Shown: positions 53,743-62,047 of the stretch, piece after piece
Position numbering within the stretch: position 1 is the stretch's first letter
How the letters are laid out: the number at the start of each line of letters is the position of its first letter
NCBI GenBank assembly: GCA_002110465.1
Contig: NEED01000081.1
Span: 145,828-209,827 of the forward strand
Source: an unicellular cyanobacterium SU2
GTDB lineage: Bacteria > Cyanobacteriota > Cyanobacteriia > Cyanobacteriales > Microcystaceae
Direction of reading: 5' to 3'
Length of the DNA: 64,000 nucleotides
Position numbers and translations under genes: made by a program
The notes under the pieces: generated by a model
What the model saw: the letters and a program-made list of their open reading frames with translations, nothing else
Told to the model about the DNA's origin: nothing
The model's database searches: none

Positions 53743-53774
53743 AAAAAGTCCTGCTATTATCGGTAGGACTTTTT
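53743..53774. terminator. bidirectional terminator after the porin
   Basis: AAAAAGTCCT (53743-53752) and AGGACTTTTT (53765-53774) pair perfectly, giving U-runs on both strands. It serves the porin and the convergent DUF4346 gene. Confidence 0.92.
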
Positions 53775-53786
53775 CCTTGTGGAATG

Positions 53787-54170
53787 CTAATCTTGTATGT
53801 ACTCTGTCTCATTAATCAAAGCTATTTCAGCGCGGATAAATTCCCGTCCTAAATAGGCTGCATGGTCTAACATTGTAATGGGACAAGGTTGACTTTCTTC
53901 AAAAATTTTGACACATAATTCTTTAGCTGTCCTTCCTTTATAAACAGTCTCTGAAGTACGTTCTACTTTTCCCTTGCAAGCAATTACTTCACCTGTTTCG
54001 GGATCTGCCGCTAATCCTTGTTCATTAATAATATTCGTAAAATGTTTAGCACAAATTAATCCTTCTGCCCGCTCAAGATAAATAATAAAGTAGCCTCCAG
54101 GATCAAGCGCAATGAAGCGTTTTGAAAGTTGATTATCAATAGAAGTAATTGTTTCAAGTAGTTGAGTCAT
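53787..54170 (-). CDS. DUF4346-family protein
   Basis: This 127-aa protein has a DUF4346 pattern: LDPGGYFIIYLERAEGLICA, then GLAADPETGEVIACKGK, VYKGRTAKELCVKIFE and a C-terminal HAAYLGREFIRAEIAL. The family occurs alone or joined to pterin-binding domains in cyanobacteria and methanogens. The role is unknown. It ends at the shared terminator with the porin gene. Confidence 0.82.
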   Translation of the reverse strand: MTQLLETITSIDNQLSKRFIALDPGGYFIIYLERAEGLICAKHFTNIINEQGLAADPETGEVIACKGKVERTSETVYKGRTAKELCVKIFEESQPCPITMLDHAAYLGREFIRAEIALINETEYIQD

Positions 54171-54242
54171 CAGATATTAAGCTCTCTTTGTAATAAGAAC
54201 GCGATCTATTATCTTAACTCATATAACAGGTGAAACAAGGTT

Positions 54243-54369
54243 AAACTCACATCTTGCACCAAGCTTAAAAAGTACACAAAACCCCATTTTGAAAGGCTGA
54301 AACCCTATTGAATTGGTTGCCATTGAGGTCAAAATCGAGTTGTCAACGTCAGGTGCAAGATCTCAGTTC
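54243..54369. mobile_element. MITE-like element with ATCTTGCACC ends, copy 2
   Basis: AAACTCACATCTTGCACC (54243-54260) and AGGTGCAAGATCTCAGTT (54351-54368) are inverted ends shared with the element at 13740-13895. The element is 127 bases and non-coding. Confidence 0.65.
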
Positions 54370-54375
54370 AACAAA

Positions 54376-54410
54376 TAACTATTAATTATTAACTATTAAC
54401 TATTAACTAC
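54376..54410. repeat. heptamer tandem repeat (TAACTAT)
   Basis: There are about five units of TAACTAT/TAATTAT immediately before the pyk stop codon (read on plus). It is the same heptamer, inverted, as at 21302-21329. Confidence 0.65.
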
Positions 54411-56189
54411 TTAAAATAATTCTTTTCCATTGCCCTTAGCCATAGCGCCAGAATAAACATGGCCTTTTTCCGCATCGAGGGTTATGATCGCCCCTTCACG
54501 AATAATTTGGGTAGCATTCTTCATAGCGACAATAACAGGAACCCCTAACCGAATCCCAATAACCGCGGCATGACTGGTAAGACTCGATTCCTCGGTAATA
54601 ATCCCTGAAGCTTTTCGCATCATTTCCACAAAGTCTGCATTGGTGCGGGGAACCACTAGAATATCTCCTGCTTCAAAATCTCCCAATTCCCGCGAATTTT
54701 GGGCAATTCTTGCCCTTCCACTGGCGGAAGCTTGCCCAATTCCCACTCCTTTCCCTAGGATAGCCTTAACTATTTCTATTTTAATTAAATCCGTTGATCC
54801 AGCCACCCCCTGGAGGGTTCCCGCCGTCATAACCACTAAATCCCCATCTTGGACTAATTGATTTTCTTGGGCCACATTAATGGCTGATTGGAAGGTTTGA
54901 CTGGGGGAAGGTAAATCAAGAACTAACAGGGATTTAACCCCCCAAACTAGCTGTAACTGTCGGGCAACATCCACATGGGGCGTAATAGCTAAAATTGGGG
55001 TCGGAGGACGAAATTTAGAGACGTTTCGCGCCGTTGATCCCGTTTTCGTCAGGGTCATAATGGCTGATGCTTCTAATTCTTGGGCAATTTGACTGACTGC
55101 TGAAGAAATGGCGTTAGTTACTGATTGTCTGGGGTTAGAAGAGGGTTTCATGGAGACGGGTTCTTGTTCCATGCGTTCGGCGATCGTGGCCATGGTGGCT
55201 ACTGCTTCGATGGGATATTTCCCCACTGCCGTTTCATTAGACAACATCACCGCATCAGTTCCATCGAGAATAGCATTGGCCACATCCGAGACTTCCGCAC
55301 GGGTGGGACGGGGGTTGTTGACCATACTGTCTAACATTTGAGTAGCTGTAATAACTGGTATTCCCAATTTATTAGCCGTGAGAATGAGGCGTTTTTGAAG
55401 AATCGGGACATCTTCGGCAGGTAATTCTACTCCTAAGTCTCCCCTCGCTACCATGACTCCATTACACAAGGTAAGAATTTCTTCCATGGCTTCGATCGCC
55501 TCATGTTTTTCGATTTTGGCGATCACAGGGACAGCTTTTCCAGCATTGGCGATTAAATCTTTAATTTCTAAGATATCTTGAGGATTACGGACGAAACTCA
55601 GGGCAACCCAATCGACCCCTTGGTCTAGTCCAAACATTAAATCAGTTTTATCTTTAGCAGTTAACGCCTTAACCGATAGGTAAACCCCTGGAAAATTAAC
55701 TCCTTTATTGCTAGAGAGAACTCCCCCAACCACGACTCGACAGTGTAATTCCTGATTCGTGCGATCAACCTTCTCCACCTGCATTTCTACTTTGCCATCG
55801 TCGAGGAGAATTTTTGCGCCATTGGGGACTTCATCGGTTAGGTATTCATAGCTAACGTAGCTAATCTCCGACGTACATTCAACTTTACGACTCGTGAGAA
55901 TGAAGGGATCACCATTTTTCAGATTAATCGACCCACAGGCAAATTTACCGAGACGAATTTTAGGCCCTTGTAAATCTTGTAGGATACCCACTGGTTGATT
56001 AAGTTCAAAGGCTGTTTGCCGAATGAGGCGAATCGTATGTTGATGGTAGTCGTGATCTCCGTGGGAAAAGTTGAGGCGAAAAGTTGTTGCACCAGCTAAG
56101 ATTAACTGTCTTAACACCTCTTTATTTTGGGTAGCAGGGCCAACAGTGGCAACAATTTTGGTTCGACGAAATAGGGGTCGCGGTTGCAT
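54411..56189 (-). CDS. pyk: pyruvate kinase with C-terminal PEP-utiliser mobile domain
   Basis: It converts phosphoenolpyruvate and ADP to pyruvate and ATP. The 592-aa protein has the N-terminal signature RRTKIVATVGPATQ, the active-site VIAKIEKHEAIEAMEEIL and MVARGDLGVELPAEDVP, and the ATQMLDSM motif. About 115 extra C-terminal residues (ESSLTSHAAVIGIRLGVPVI) form a PEP-utilising mobile domain, found in cyanobacterial and Bacillus enzymes, which may affect regulation. It is monocistronic. Confidence 0.96.
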   Translation of the reverse strand: MQPRPLFRRTKIVATVGPATQNKEVLRQLILAGATTFRLNFSHGDHDYHQHTIRLIRQTAFELNQPVGILQDLQGPKIRLGKFACGSINLKNGDPFILTSRKVECTSEISYVSYEYLTDEVPNGAKILLDDGKVEMQVEKVDRTNQELHCRVVVGGVLSSNKGVNFPGVYLSVKALTAKDKTDLMFGLDQGVDWVALSFVRNPQDILEIKDLIANAGKAVPVIAKIEKHEAIEAMEEILTLCNGVMVARGDLGVELPAEDVPILQKRLILTANKLGIPVITATQMLDSMVNNPRPTRAEVSDVANAILDGTDAVMLSNETAVGKYPIEAVATMATIAERMEQEPVSMKPSSNPRQSVTNAISSAVSQIAQELEASAIMTLTKTGSTARNVSKFRPPTPILAITPHVDVARQLQLVWGVKSLLVLDLPSPSQTFQSAINVAQENQLVQDGDLVVMTAGTLQGVAGSTDLIKIEIVKAILGKGVGIGQASASGRARIAQNSRELGDFEAGDILVVPRTNADFVEMMRKASGIITEESSLTSHAAVIGIRLGVPVIVAMKNATQIIREGAIITLDAEKGHVYSGAMAKGNGKELF

Positions 56190-56352
56190 AGGGATATCAA
56201 GACCCTAGGGTTCAGGATCGATCGTATTCTAATAGTTAGTTCTCCTTGCCTATCCTCTCATAGATCAAACTCGAAACCCTAAAAGTTCCCTATTTTTTTA
56301 GGGATCAAACGGACTAAAAGTTTGACCTTTTTGGCTATCAGTGATTTTAAAC

Positions 56353-56703
56353 TCACTTAGGGGAATAATAATAGTTTCTTCCATCCCTAAAATATCCAGA
56401 GGGATAGAATCGGTAATAATAACCACAATTGCCACAGGTTCCTCGGTTTTCTCCTTCAATAACAATCCTTTGTCTTGAATAAGACCTTCCTCTTCTTCGA
56501 TAGTTGGAGTATCCTCGGTAACTTCCTCGTGTTCCGTAACGGGAGTAGCTTCTGTGTCCTCCTCGTGAGTTAGGCGCGATAATTGTCCTTGTAATACCCG
56601 GCATCGCACCTCTCATCACACGAGGGGGTCTTGCTTCAGCTTCTGAGGAAAAGCTAGTCATTAAGATGCCTAAAATACTGGTAATAATCAGAGGCTTATT
56701 CAT
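56353..56703 (-). CDS. exported Arg/Gly/Tyr-rich protein
   Basis: Starting at 56703 gives MNKPLIITSILGILMTSFSS and an AEARPPR cleavage site (116 aa); upstream codons to 56763 are open but have no signal character. The mature part is rich in Arg, Gly, Ser and Tyr, with GTCGNCGYYYRFYPSGYF near the end including a CxxC. The high positive charge suggests binding to RNA, peptidoglycan or acidic polymers (inference). Function unknown. An overlapping acidic frame (56298-56609) was judged unreal. Confidence 0.62.
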   Translation of the reverse strand: MNKPLIITSILGILMTSFSSEAEARPPRVMRGAMPGITRTIIAPNSRGGHRSYSRYGTRGSYRGYSNYRRRGRSYSRQRIVIEGENRGTCGNCGYYYRFYPSGYFRDGRNYYYSPK

Positions 56704-57251
56704 TACCGATTGACTCCTACTGTCAGTCCAACAATGCCGTCGGATTTGTTTAAGTAATATCACTCCCCTCTACTCCTAATTTTAATTTTTTTCTAAATGC
56801 CTCAACCTTAAGATTTGTGTAAATATATTGATAAGTTAACAATAGTTAATTTTAAGAAAATAGTTTAAATATGCTATTTAAAAAACAAAATAATCTATAA
56901 AATTGTTTAAGCTGAGATTTTATAGCAATGAAACCCTAATTACACCAGGAAAACGGCAAACTTAGGTAAAAAAGTTGCAAATTGACACCCAAAACAAAGT
57001 ACAAAACTACTAATTGCTCATAGGAAAAATTTAAAGTATAAAGTATGTTTGGTAGTATGGAAAACACTGGCTCTACTGCTAGACTTGATTTCGAGAACTT
57101 TAGCAGTAACGCTGGTGAGATATCTTTTGACTTAAAACTTAAAATTTGAAAGTTAAATTTTCTTGTCCTTTTTCCTCAACTTCCACACCTGACTCTCTCT
57201 TCAAGTTTAACCGTCTATAATATTTAGAAATTTAGAGGTGTGAAGAGATCT
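56704..57251. other. gene-free stretch before hpnH
   Basis: It is AT-rich and without known repeats. A 34-codon frame from ATG 57045 to TGA 57149 (MFGSMENTGSTARLDFENFS then SNAGEISFDLKLKI) reads like protein but has only a weak ribosome site (AGGA, 18 bases upstream). It could be a small gene or a relic. Confidence 0.45.
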
Positions 57252-58268
57252 ATGGCTGTTCAATTAAAACAAGCACTCAAGGTTGGGACTTATATCATTA
57301 GTCAACGGTTATCGGGTCGTCAACGCTTTCCCCTAGTCTTGATGTTAGAACCCCTATTCCGTTGTAACCTCGCTTGTTCAGGATGTGGGAAAATTCAACA
57401 TCCGACTGAAATTCTTAAGCAAAACTTAAGCCCTGAAGACTGTTTTGCCGCAGTGGATGAATGTGGCGCACCCGTCGTATCTATTCCAGGAGGAGAACCG
57501 TTATTACATCCCCAAATTGATGAAATTGTCGAAGGATTAGTACAACGGAAAAAGTTTGTTTATTTGTGTACTAATGCAATTTTATTAGAGAAAAGCTTAG
57601 ATAAATTTAAACCGTCTCCCTATCTAACGTTTAGTGTTCATCTCGATGGTTTACGGGAACACCATGATAAATGTGTTGATCGTCAAGGGGTTTTTGATAA
57701 AGCGATCGCAGGAATTAAAGCAGCGAAAGCTAAAGGGTTTCGAGTAACCACAAATACTACGGTTTTTGAAGGCACAGATCCTAAAGAAATGCAGGAATTT
57801 TTTGATTTTCTCGAAACCTTAGAAACCGATGGCATGATGATTTCTCCCGGTTATAGTTATGAATGGGCTCCTGATCAAGATCATTTCTTAAAACGGGAAC
57901 AAACTAAAGCGTTATTCCGAGAAATTCTCAGTCCTTGGAAGTCTGGGAAAAAGAAATGGAATTTTAATCACAACCCCTTATTTTTAGATTTTCTATTAGG
58001 GGAAAAAGATTATGAATGTACCCCTTGGGGAAGTCCTAGTTATAGTGTTCTCGGTTGGCAAAAACCCTGTTATCTACTCAATGAAGGGCATTATAAAACC
58101 TTTAAGGAACTGCTAGAAGAAACGAATTGGGATAATTATGGTCGTCAGAGTGGTAATCCCCAATGTGCTGATTGTATGGTACATTGTGGGTATGAACCTA
58201 CTGCCGCAGTGGATGCTATGAAACCCGCTAATATGGGACGCGCTTTAGAAAGCTTATTTAGTGCATAA
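57252..58268 (+). CDS. hpnH: adenosyl-hopene transferase (radical SAM)
   Basis: It joins a 5'-deoxyadenosyl group to diploptene to make adenosylhopane, the first step of extended hopanoids. The start at ATG 57252 ([20 protein letters not shown]) is preferred over a GTG at 57240. The radical SAM cluster is [10 protein letters not shown] (CxxxCxxC), then [11 protein letters not shown] and [14 protein letters not shown]. The C-terminal [14 protein letters not shown] supplies extra Cys. It is 338 aa. No other hopanoid gene is in the window, so the pathway is dispersed. Confidence 0.93.
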   Translation: MAVQLKQALKVGTYIISQRLSGRQRFPLVLMLEPLFRCNLACSGCGKIQHPTEILKQNLSPEDCFAAVDECGAPVVSIPGGEPLLHPQIDEIVEGLVQRKKFVYLCTNAILLEKSLDKFKPSPYLTFSVHLDGLREHHDKCVDRQGVFDKAIAGIKAAKAKGFRVTTNTTVFEGTDPKEMQEFFDFLETLETDGMMISPGYSYEWAPDQDHFLKREQTKALFREILSPWKSGKKKWNFNHNPLFLDFLLGEKDYECTPWGSPSYSVLGWQKPCYLLNEGHYKTFKELLEETNWDNYGRQSGNPQCADCMVHCGYEPTAAVDAMKPANMGRALESLFSA

Positions 58269-58313
58269 AATCGATTAAACATTAATCTTTAAAAATTGGA
58301 TAATTTTCAATAG

Positions 58314-58344
58314 CCTAGGAGAAGATCCTAGGTTTATTTTTATT
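58314..58344 (+). terminator. terminator of hpnH
   Basis: CCTAGGA-GAAGA-TCCTAGG (58314-58332) is a perfect 7-bp stem followed by TTTATTTTTATT. Confidence 0.8.
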
Positions 58345-58384
58345 CAAACTCAATGAACACTTAATAATTTGTTGTCAATACTAA

Positions 58385-58419
58385 ACTCCTAATAGTTTGT
58401 ACAATATAATTGTAGGAGT
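58385..58419 (+). promoter_or_regulatory. promoter/operator of the BrnT/BrnA genes
   Basis: ACTCCTA (58385-58391) and TAGGAGT (58413-58419) form a perfect inverted repeat that encloses a consensus -10 box TATAAT (58405-58410) and a TTGTACAA palindrome at 58397-58404. The placement fits autorepression by the RHH antitoxin. Confidence 0.6.
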
Positions 58420-58425
58420 GATACG

Positions 58426-58704
58426 ATGAGTTTCACTTTCGATTGGGATAGTCAAAGAGAAGCTCAAAACAAAGCTAAGCATGGTGTGGACTTTGAAACT
58501 GCTCAATATGCATTCTTCGATAAACACCGTTTGATTGTCCATGATGACAAACATAGTGACGAAGAGGAAAGTTGGTTTTCTATTGACAAAGTCAAAAATC
58601 GTGTTTTAAGAGTACGTTTTACATATCGGGGTGAAATAATTCGTATCTTTGGTGCAGCTGAATGGCGAAAATGGAGAAAATTCTATGAAAAACAGAACCC
58701 CTGA
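58426..58704 (+). CDS. brnT: BrnT-family ribonuclease toxin
   Basis: This 92-aa RelE-fold RNase toxin shows the family pattern FDWDSQREAQNKAKHGVDFE, then AQYAFFDKHRLIVHDDKHSD, and RVLRVRFTYRGEIIRIFGAA with WRKWRKFYE at the end. Residues expected for catalysis (Arg and His/Glu) are present. The toxin gene comes first and its end overlaps the antitoxin start by 20 bases, the usual BrnTA layout. In other bacteria BrnT cleaves RNA and BrnA neutralises it. Confidence 0.92.
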   Translation: MSFTFDWDSQREAQNKAKHGVDFETAQYAFFDKHRLIVHDDKHSDEEESWFSIDKVKNRVLRVRFTYRGEIIRIFGAAEWRKWRKFYEKQNP

Positions 58705-58924
58705 CCCCGAAAAACCTATTGGTAATGTTACAATTGTCGAAGATTTCCTTCCACCACCAGAACAGTTAGTGCCGAAAACAAAGACAGTACGGGTGACAAT
58801 GGAGTTTACTAAGGAAAGTATCGAGTTTTTTAAACGGGAAGCTAAATATCATAATGCTTCTTATCAAGAGATGATTCGTAATCTTGTGGATACCTATGCT
58901 AAACAACAAAAGCAGTCCAATTAA
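58685..58924 (+). CDS. brnA: BrnA-like ribbon-helix-helix antitoxin
   Basis: This 79-aa protein starts at ATG 58685 inside the toxin gene (a longer frame from 58649 is less likely). The N-terminal 35 residues are Pro-rich and disordered (the toxin-binding part in this family); the C-terminal 45 form the ribbon-helix-helix (TKTVRVTMEFTKESIEFFKR, then YQEMIRNLVDTYA). It binds the toxin and its own operator. Expression is probably autoregulated through the inverted repeat at 58385-58419. Confidence 0.88.
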   Translation: MKNRTPDPEKPIGNVTIVEDFLPPPEQLVPKTKTVRVTMEFTKESIEFFKREAKYHNASYQEMIRNLVDTYAKQQKQSN

Positions 58925-58942
58925 TTAATTTTAAAATTTTTT

Positions 58943-61108
58943 ATGCTTGATATCGTTAAAGTTATCGCTTCTGAAACTTCTGTTAGTTATAAACAAATAC
59001 AAAATGCTTTAGAGTTATTATTAGAAGGAGCAACTATCCCTTTTATTGCTCGTTATCGTAAAGAAAAAACAGGTTCTTTAGATGAAATTCAAATCCGAGA
59101 TATTTGGGAAAGCTATAATTATTTAACCGAATTAGAGAAACGAAAACAGACTATATTAGAAGCGATCGCCGGACAAAATAAGCTCACAGATGATCTTAAA
59201 AATAAAATAGAATCTTGTTCCCAAAAAACTGAATTAGAAGACTTATATTTACCTTATAAACCCAAACGACGCACCAAAGCAACCACCGCTAAAGAAAAAG
59301 GACTAGAACCCTTAGCAGTATTCATAAAAACCCTTAACCAACCGACTGTAAAACCCCATCCATTAGCCATAGAAGCAACCCAGTATATTAATGAAAAAAA
59401 AGGAATAAAAACCGTTGAAGATGCTATCAATGGAGCCTCTGATATTTTAGCAGAAGAAGTATCAGAAAAAGCTGAATTAAGAGCCTATCTTCGGAGTTAT
59501 TTAATGAAAGAGGGAGTCTTTGTTTCTAAAATCAAAAAAGATTATCCCGAAGGAACCACTAAATATGAAATGTATCGGGACTTTCAACGAAGTGTTAAAA
59601 ACATTGCCCCTCATAATATTTTAGCGTTATTTCGAGGGGAATCAGAAGGCATTTTATCCCTCAATATTGACTTTGATGAATCAGTTGTTTTAGGTTATTT
59701 AGCATCCCAAGAAATTAAGACAAATAATAAAGAAATTACAGACTTTTATCAAACAATGTTGAAGGATGCTTTTAATCGTCTTATTAAACCTTCTTTACTC
59801 AGAGAAATTCGCTCAGATCGCAAAAACTGGGCTGATCTTGAATCAATTACAACCTTTGAAAGTAACCTGCGAGAATTATTATTATCTCCCCCCGCAGGAA
59901 TGCAACCCACCTTGGCTATTGATCCAGGGTTTCGCACGGGATGTAAGGTAGCTATTCTATCAGAAACAGGACAATTTTTAGAGTATCAAGCTATCTTTCC
60001 CCATACGGGATCAGAGAAGAGAAAAGAAGCAGAAAATACCCTAAAAAATCTAATTAATAAACACCAAATTAAACTTATTGCTATTGGGAATGGAACCGCT
60101 TCTCGTGAAACCGATCAATTTGTGACAGAAGTGCTGAAAACTTTAGATCATCAACAGAATAAACCCCTAAAAGTTATTGTTAATGAATCTGGTGCATCTA
60201 TCTATTCTGCAAGTGATTTAGCAAGAGAAGAATTTCCCGATCTTGATGTTACTGTCAGAGGTGCTATTAGTATTGGGAGAAGATTACAAGATCCTCTAGC
60301 AGAATTAGTCAAAATTGATCCTAAATCCATTGGTGTGGGACAATATCAACATGACGTGGATCAAAAATTACTAAAAAAGAAACTCGAAGAAACCGTTGAA
60401 AGTTGTGTTAATTATGTGGGGGTTGACTTAAATACTGCATCTAAAGCACTTCTAACCTTTGTTTCTGGTATTAACCCAACCATTGCTAATAATATTGTTT
60501 CCTATCGGAATCAAAATGGAGTTTTTAAGAATAGAAAAGAATTGCTAAAAGTGTCAAAATTAGGAGCAAAATCCTTTGAACAAGCAGCAGGGTTTTTAAG
60601 AATTCGAGAAGGAAATAACCCGTTAGATAATACGGCTGTTCATCCCGAAAGTTATCCCATTGTTAAAGCGATCGCTAATACGTTAAAGGTTTCTTTATCT
60701 GACATTACTAAAGTTAATAACAATCTAAGACATCTAAATCTTAACTTATTTGTTACTGATACTATCGGATTACCTACTTTACAAGATGTGGTTGCAGAAT
60801 TAGAAAAACCAGGACGAGATCCTAGAGAAGAATTTAAGTATGCAACCTTCAAAGAAGGGGTGACAGAAATTACTGATTTAACCGAAGGAATGATTTTAGA
60901 AGGAATCATTACCAATGTGGTTAACTTCGGTGCATTTGTTGATATTGGGATTCATCAAGATGGACTGATTCACATTTCCCAACTTGCCAACTATTTTGTT
61001 AATGATCCCAAACAAATTGTTAAAGTAGGGCAAGTCGTTAAAGTCAAAGTTTTAGAGGTTAATGAAAAACTCAAACGCATTAATTTATCGATGAAAGATG
61101 TTAATTAA
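58943..61108 (+). CDS. Tex-family RNA-binding transcription accessory protein
   Basis: This 721-aa cytosolic protein has a Tex N-terminal helical domain (MLDIVKVIASETSVSYKQIQ, IPFIARYRKEKTGSLDEIQI), a YqgF/RuvX-like RNase H domain (TLAIDPGFRTGCKVAI), helix-hairpin-helix motifs (NNIVSYRNQNGVFKNRKELL) and a C-terminal S1 RNA-binding domain (LEGIITNVVNFGAFVDIGIH). Tex binds nucleic acid and affects transcription and toxin-gene expression in other bacteria. It begins 18 bases after the antitoxin stop, so it could be transcribed with the BrnT/BrnA pair. Confidence 0.93.
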   Translation: MLDIVKVIASETSVSYKQIQNALELLLEGATIPFIARYRKEKTGSLDEIQIRDIWESYNYLTELEKRKQTILEAIAGQNKLTDDLKNKIESCSQKTELEDLYLPYKPKRRTKATTAKEKGLEPLAVFIKTLNQPTVKPHPLAIEATQYINEKKGIKTVEDAINGASDILAEEVSEKAELRAYLRSYLMKEGVFVSKIKKDYPEGTTKYEMYRDFQRSVKNIAPHNILALFRGESEGILSLNIDFDESVVLGYLASQEIKTNNKEITDFYQTMLKDAFNRLIKPSLLREIRSDRKNWADLESITTFESNLRELLLSPPAGMQPTLAIDPGFRTGCKVAILSETGQFLEYQAIFPHTGSEKRKEAENTLKNLINKHQIKLIAIGNGTASRETDQFVTEVLKTLDHQQNKPLKVIVNESGASIYSASDLAREEFPDLDVTVRGAISIGRRLQDPLAELVKIDPKSIGVGQYQHDVDQKLLKKKLEETVESCVNYVGVDLNTASKALLTFVSGINPTIANNIVSYRNQNGVFKNRKELLKVSKLGAKSFEQAAGFLRIREGNNPLDNTAVHPESYPIVKAIANTLKVSLSDITKVNNNLRHLNLNLFVTDTIGLPTLQDVVAELEKPGRDPREEFKYATFKEGVTEITDLTEGMILEGIITNVVNFGAFVDIGIHQDGLIHISQLANYFVNDPKQIVKVGQVVKVKVLEVNEKLKRINLSMKDVN

Positions 61109-61127
61109 TTTCGATTAGTGGTTTTTG

Positions 61128-61442
61128 CTAAATATATCCCGATCGCTCTTCTTTAAGTGCAGTAACAAGTCTTTGGGGTAGTATTTCCAATTGAGACATT
61201 TTCTCTGACTCAGCAAAAGGAGAATTAAACGTATAACACGGATCACATTCTCCATCTTCAAACACCTGAATTACCCATTTATCAGGTAAATCTTTAATGG
61301 CAATTTCTACAAAATACCACCAACTATCAGGAATGGCGCGAGATTTGACCACAATAAACCAATCTCTCTCAGCTTCAGATAATTCCCATTCAGCCATCAA
61401 AAAATCAATTGCACAGCGTTCTGCATCTGTTTGAGAAATCAT
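61128..61442 (-). CDS. hypothetical protein, 104 aa
   Basis: This 104-aa soluble protein has many Trp and acidic residues (FLMAEWELSEAERDWFIVV, WWYFVEIAIKDLPDKWVIQV) and Cys-containing DGECDPCYTFNSPF. The layout is reminiscent of small cystatin-like or immunity-protein folds such as Imm35, but no confident match. It runs convergent to tex with 19 bases between stops. A 61-aa gene lies 37 bases upstream on the same strand, probably in the same unit. Function unknown. Confidence 0.62.
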   Translation of the reverse strand: MISQTDAERCAIDFLMAEWELSEAERDWFIVVKSRAIPDSWWYFVEIAIKDLPDKWVIQVFEDGECDPCYTFNSPFAESEKMSQLEILPQRLVTALKEERSGYI

Positions 61443-61479
61443 TGATCTTAACCTAACTATTCACTATTTACTATCAACT

Positions 61480-61665
61480 CTAATGTTCTGCTTCACTAAC
61501 TCGTTCAAACTCCCAGTGATCCGCATCAATTTCACTGAGTAACGCTTCTAATTTTTGTTTAGCTTCTTCCTTTGAGGTTGCTTTGATCGAGAAGCAAGCA
61601 CTAATAATGACTTCATAGAGTTTGTCTGGTTTAAAAGGTTTAATTGTGTGTTCAATAGAAGACAT
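61480..61665 (-). CDS. small hypothetical protein, 61 aa
   Basis: This 61-aa protein has a beta-alpha pattern (YEVIISACFSIKATSKEEAK, then QKLEALLSEIDADHWEFERV) that fits a small ferredoxin-like or DinI-like fold. A Shine-Dalgarno site is not strong. It is located directly upstream of the 104-aa gene on the same strand. Function unknown. Confidence 0.6.
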   Translation of the reverse strand: MSSIEHTIKPFKPDKLYEVIISACFSIKATSKEEAKQKLEALLSEIDADHWEFERVSEAEH

Positions 61666-62047
61666 AGAAATACAACAGACTTATGAATAGGTGACAACGA
61701 AATTTAAGAATAGTTTATATTCTACTTTTCATTTAATACTATACTGGCTAAACGATTATAGATTCTGCTTACTTGGCTACCAAGTTCAATAAAATTATAT
61801 TAATTAATATTAATGATTGTTACTGAGAGGCTGTTTATAAATGAAAGATAAAGCTGAATAACGAGTTTAATTTTTTAGTCAAAAATCAAATAATATTTAA
61901 GGAGTATTCAAAACACATCCTTTCCGGCTAACCAAACTAGCTCAAAATATTTTGACTGCTTAAAATAAGCTTCCTGAAAAAATATATAGAGTTATTAAGT
62001 CTTATCTAGATAATCAATGAAAAACAAACAACCCGAATATTTAACTA
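61666..62047. other. gene-free stretch with a solitary element end
   Basis: GAGAGGCTGTTTATAAATGA and AAGATAAAG (61825-61853) resemble the end of the MITE-like element at 35050-35312. No partner end was found nearby. The rest is AT-rich without genes. Confidence 0.45.

Noticed and set aside
56298..56609. An acidic 103-aa frame overlapping the Arg/Gly/Tyr-rich protein
   Set aside because: It lacks a ribosome site and its strong acidic bias is the mirror of the Arg-rich frame; the overlapping frame has a clear signal peptide.
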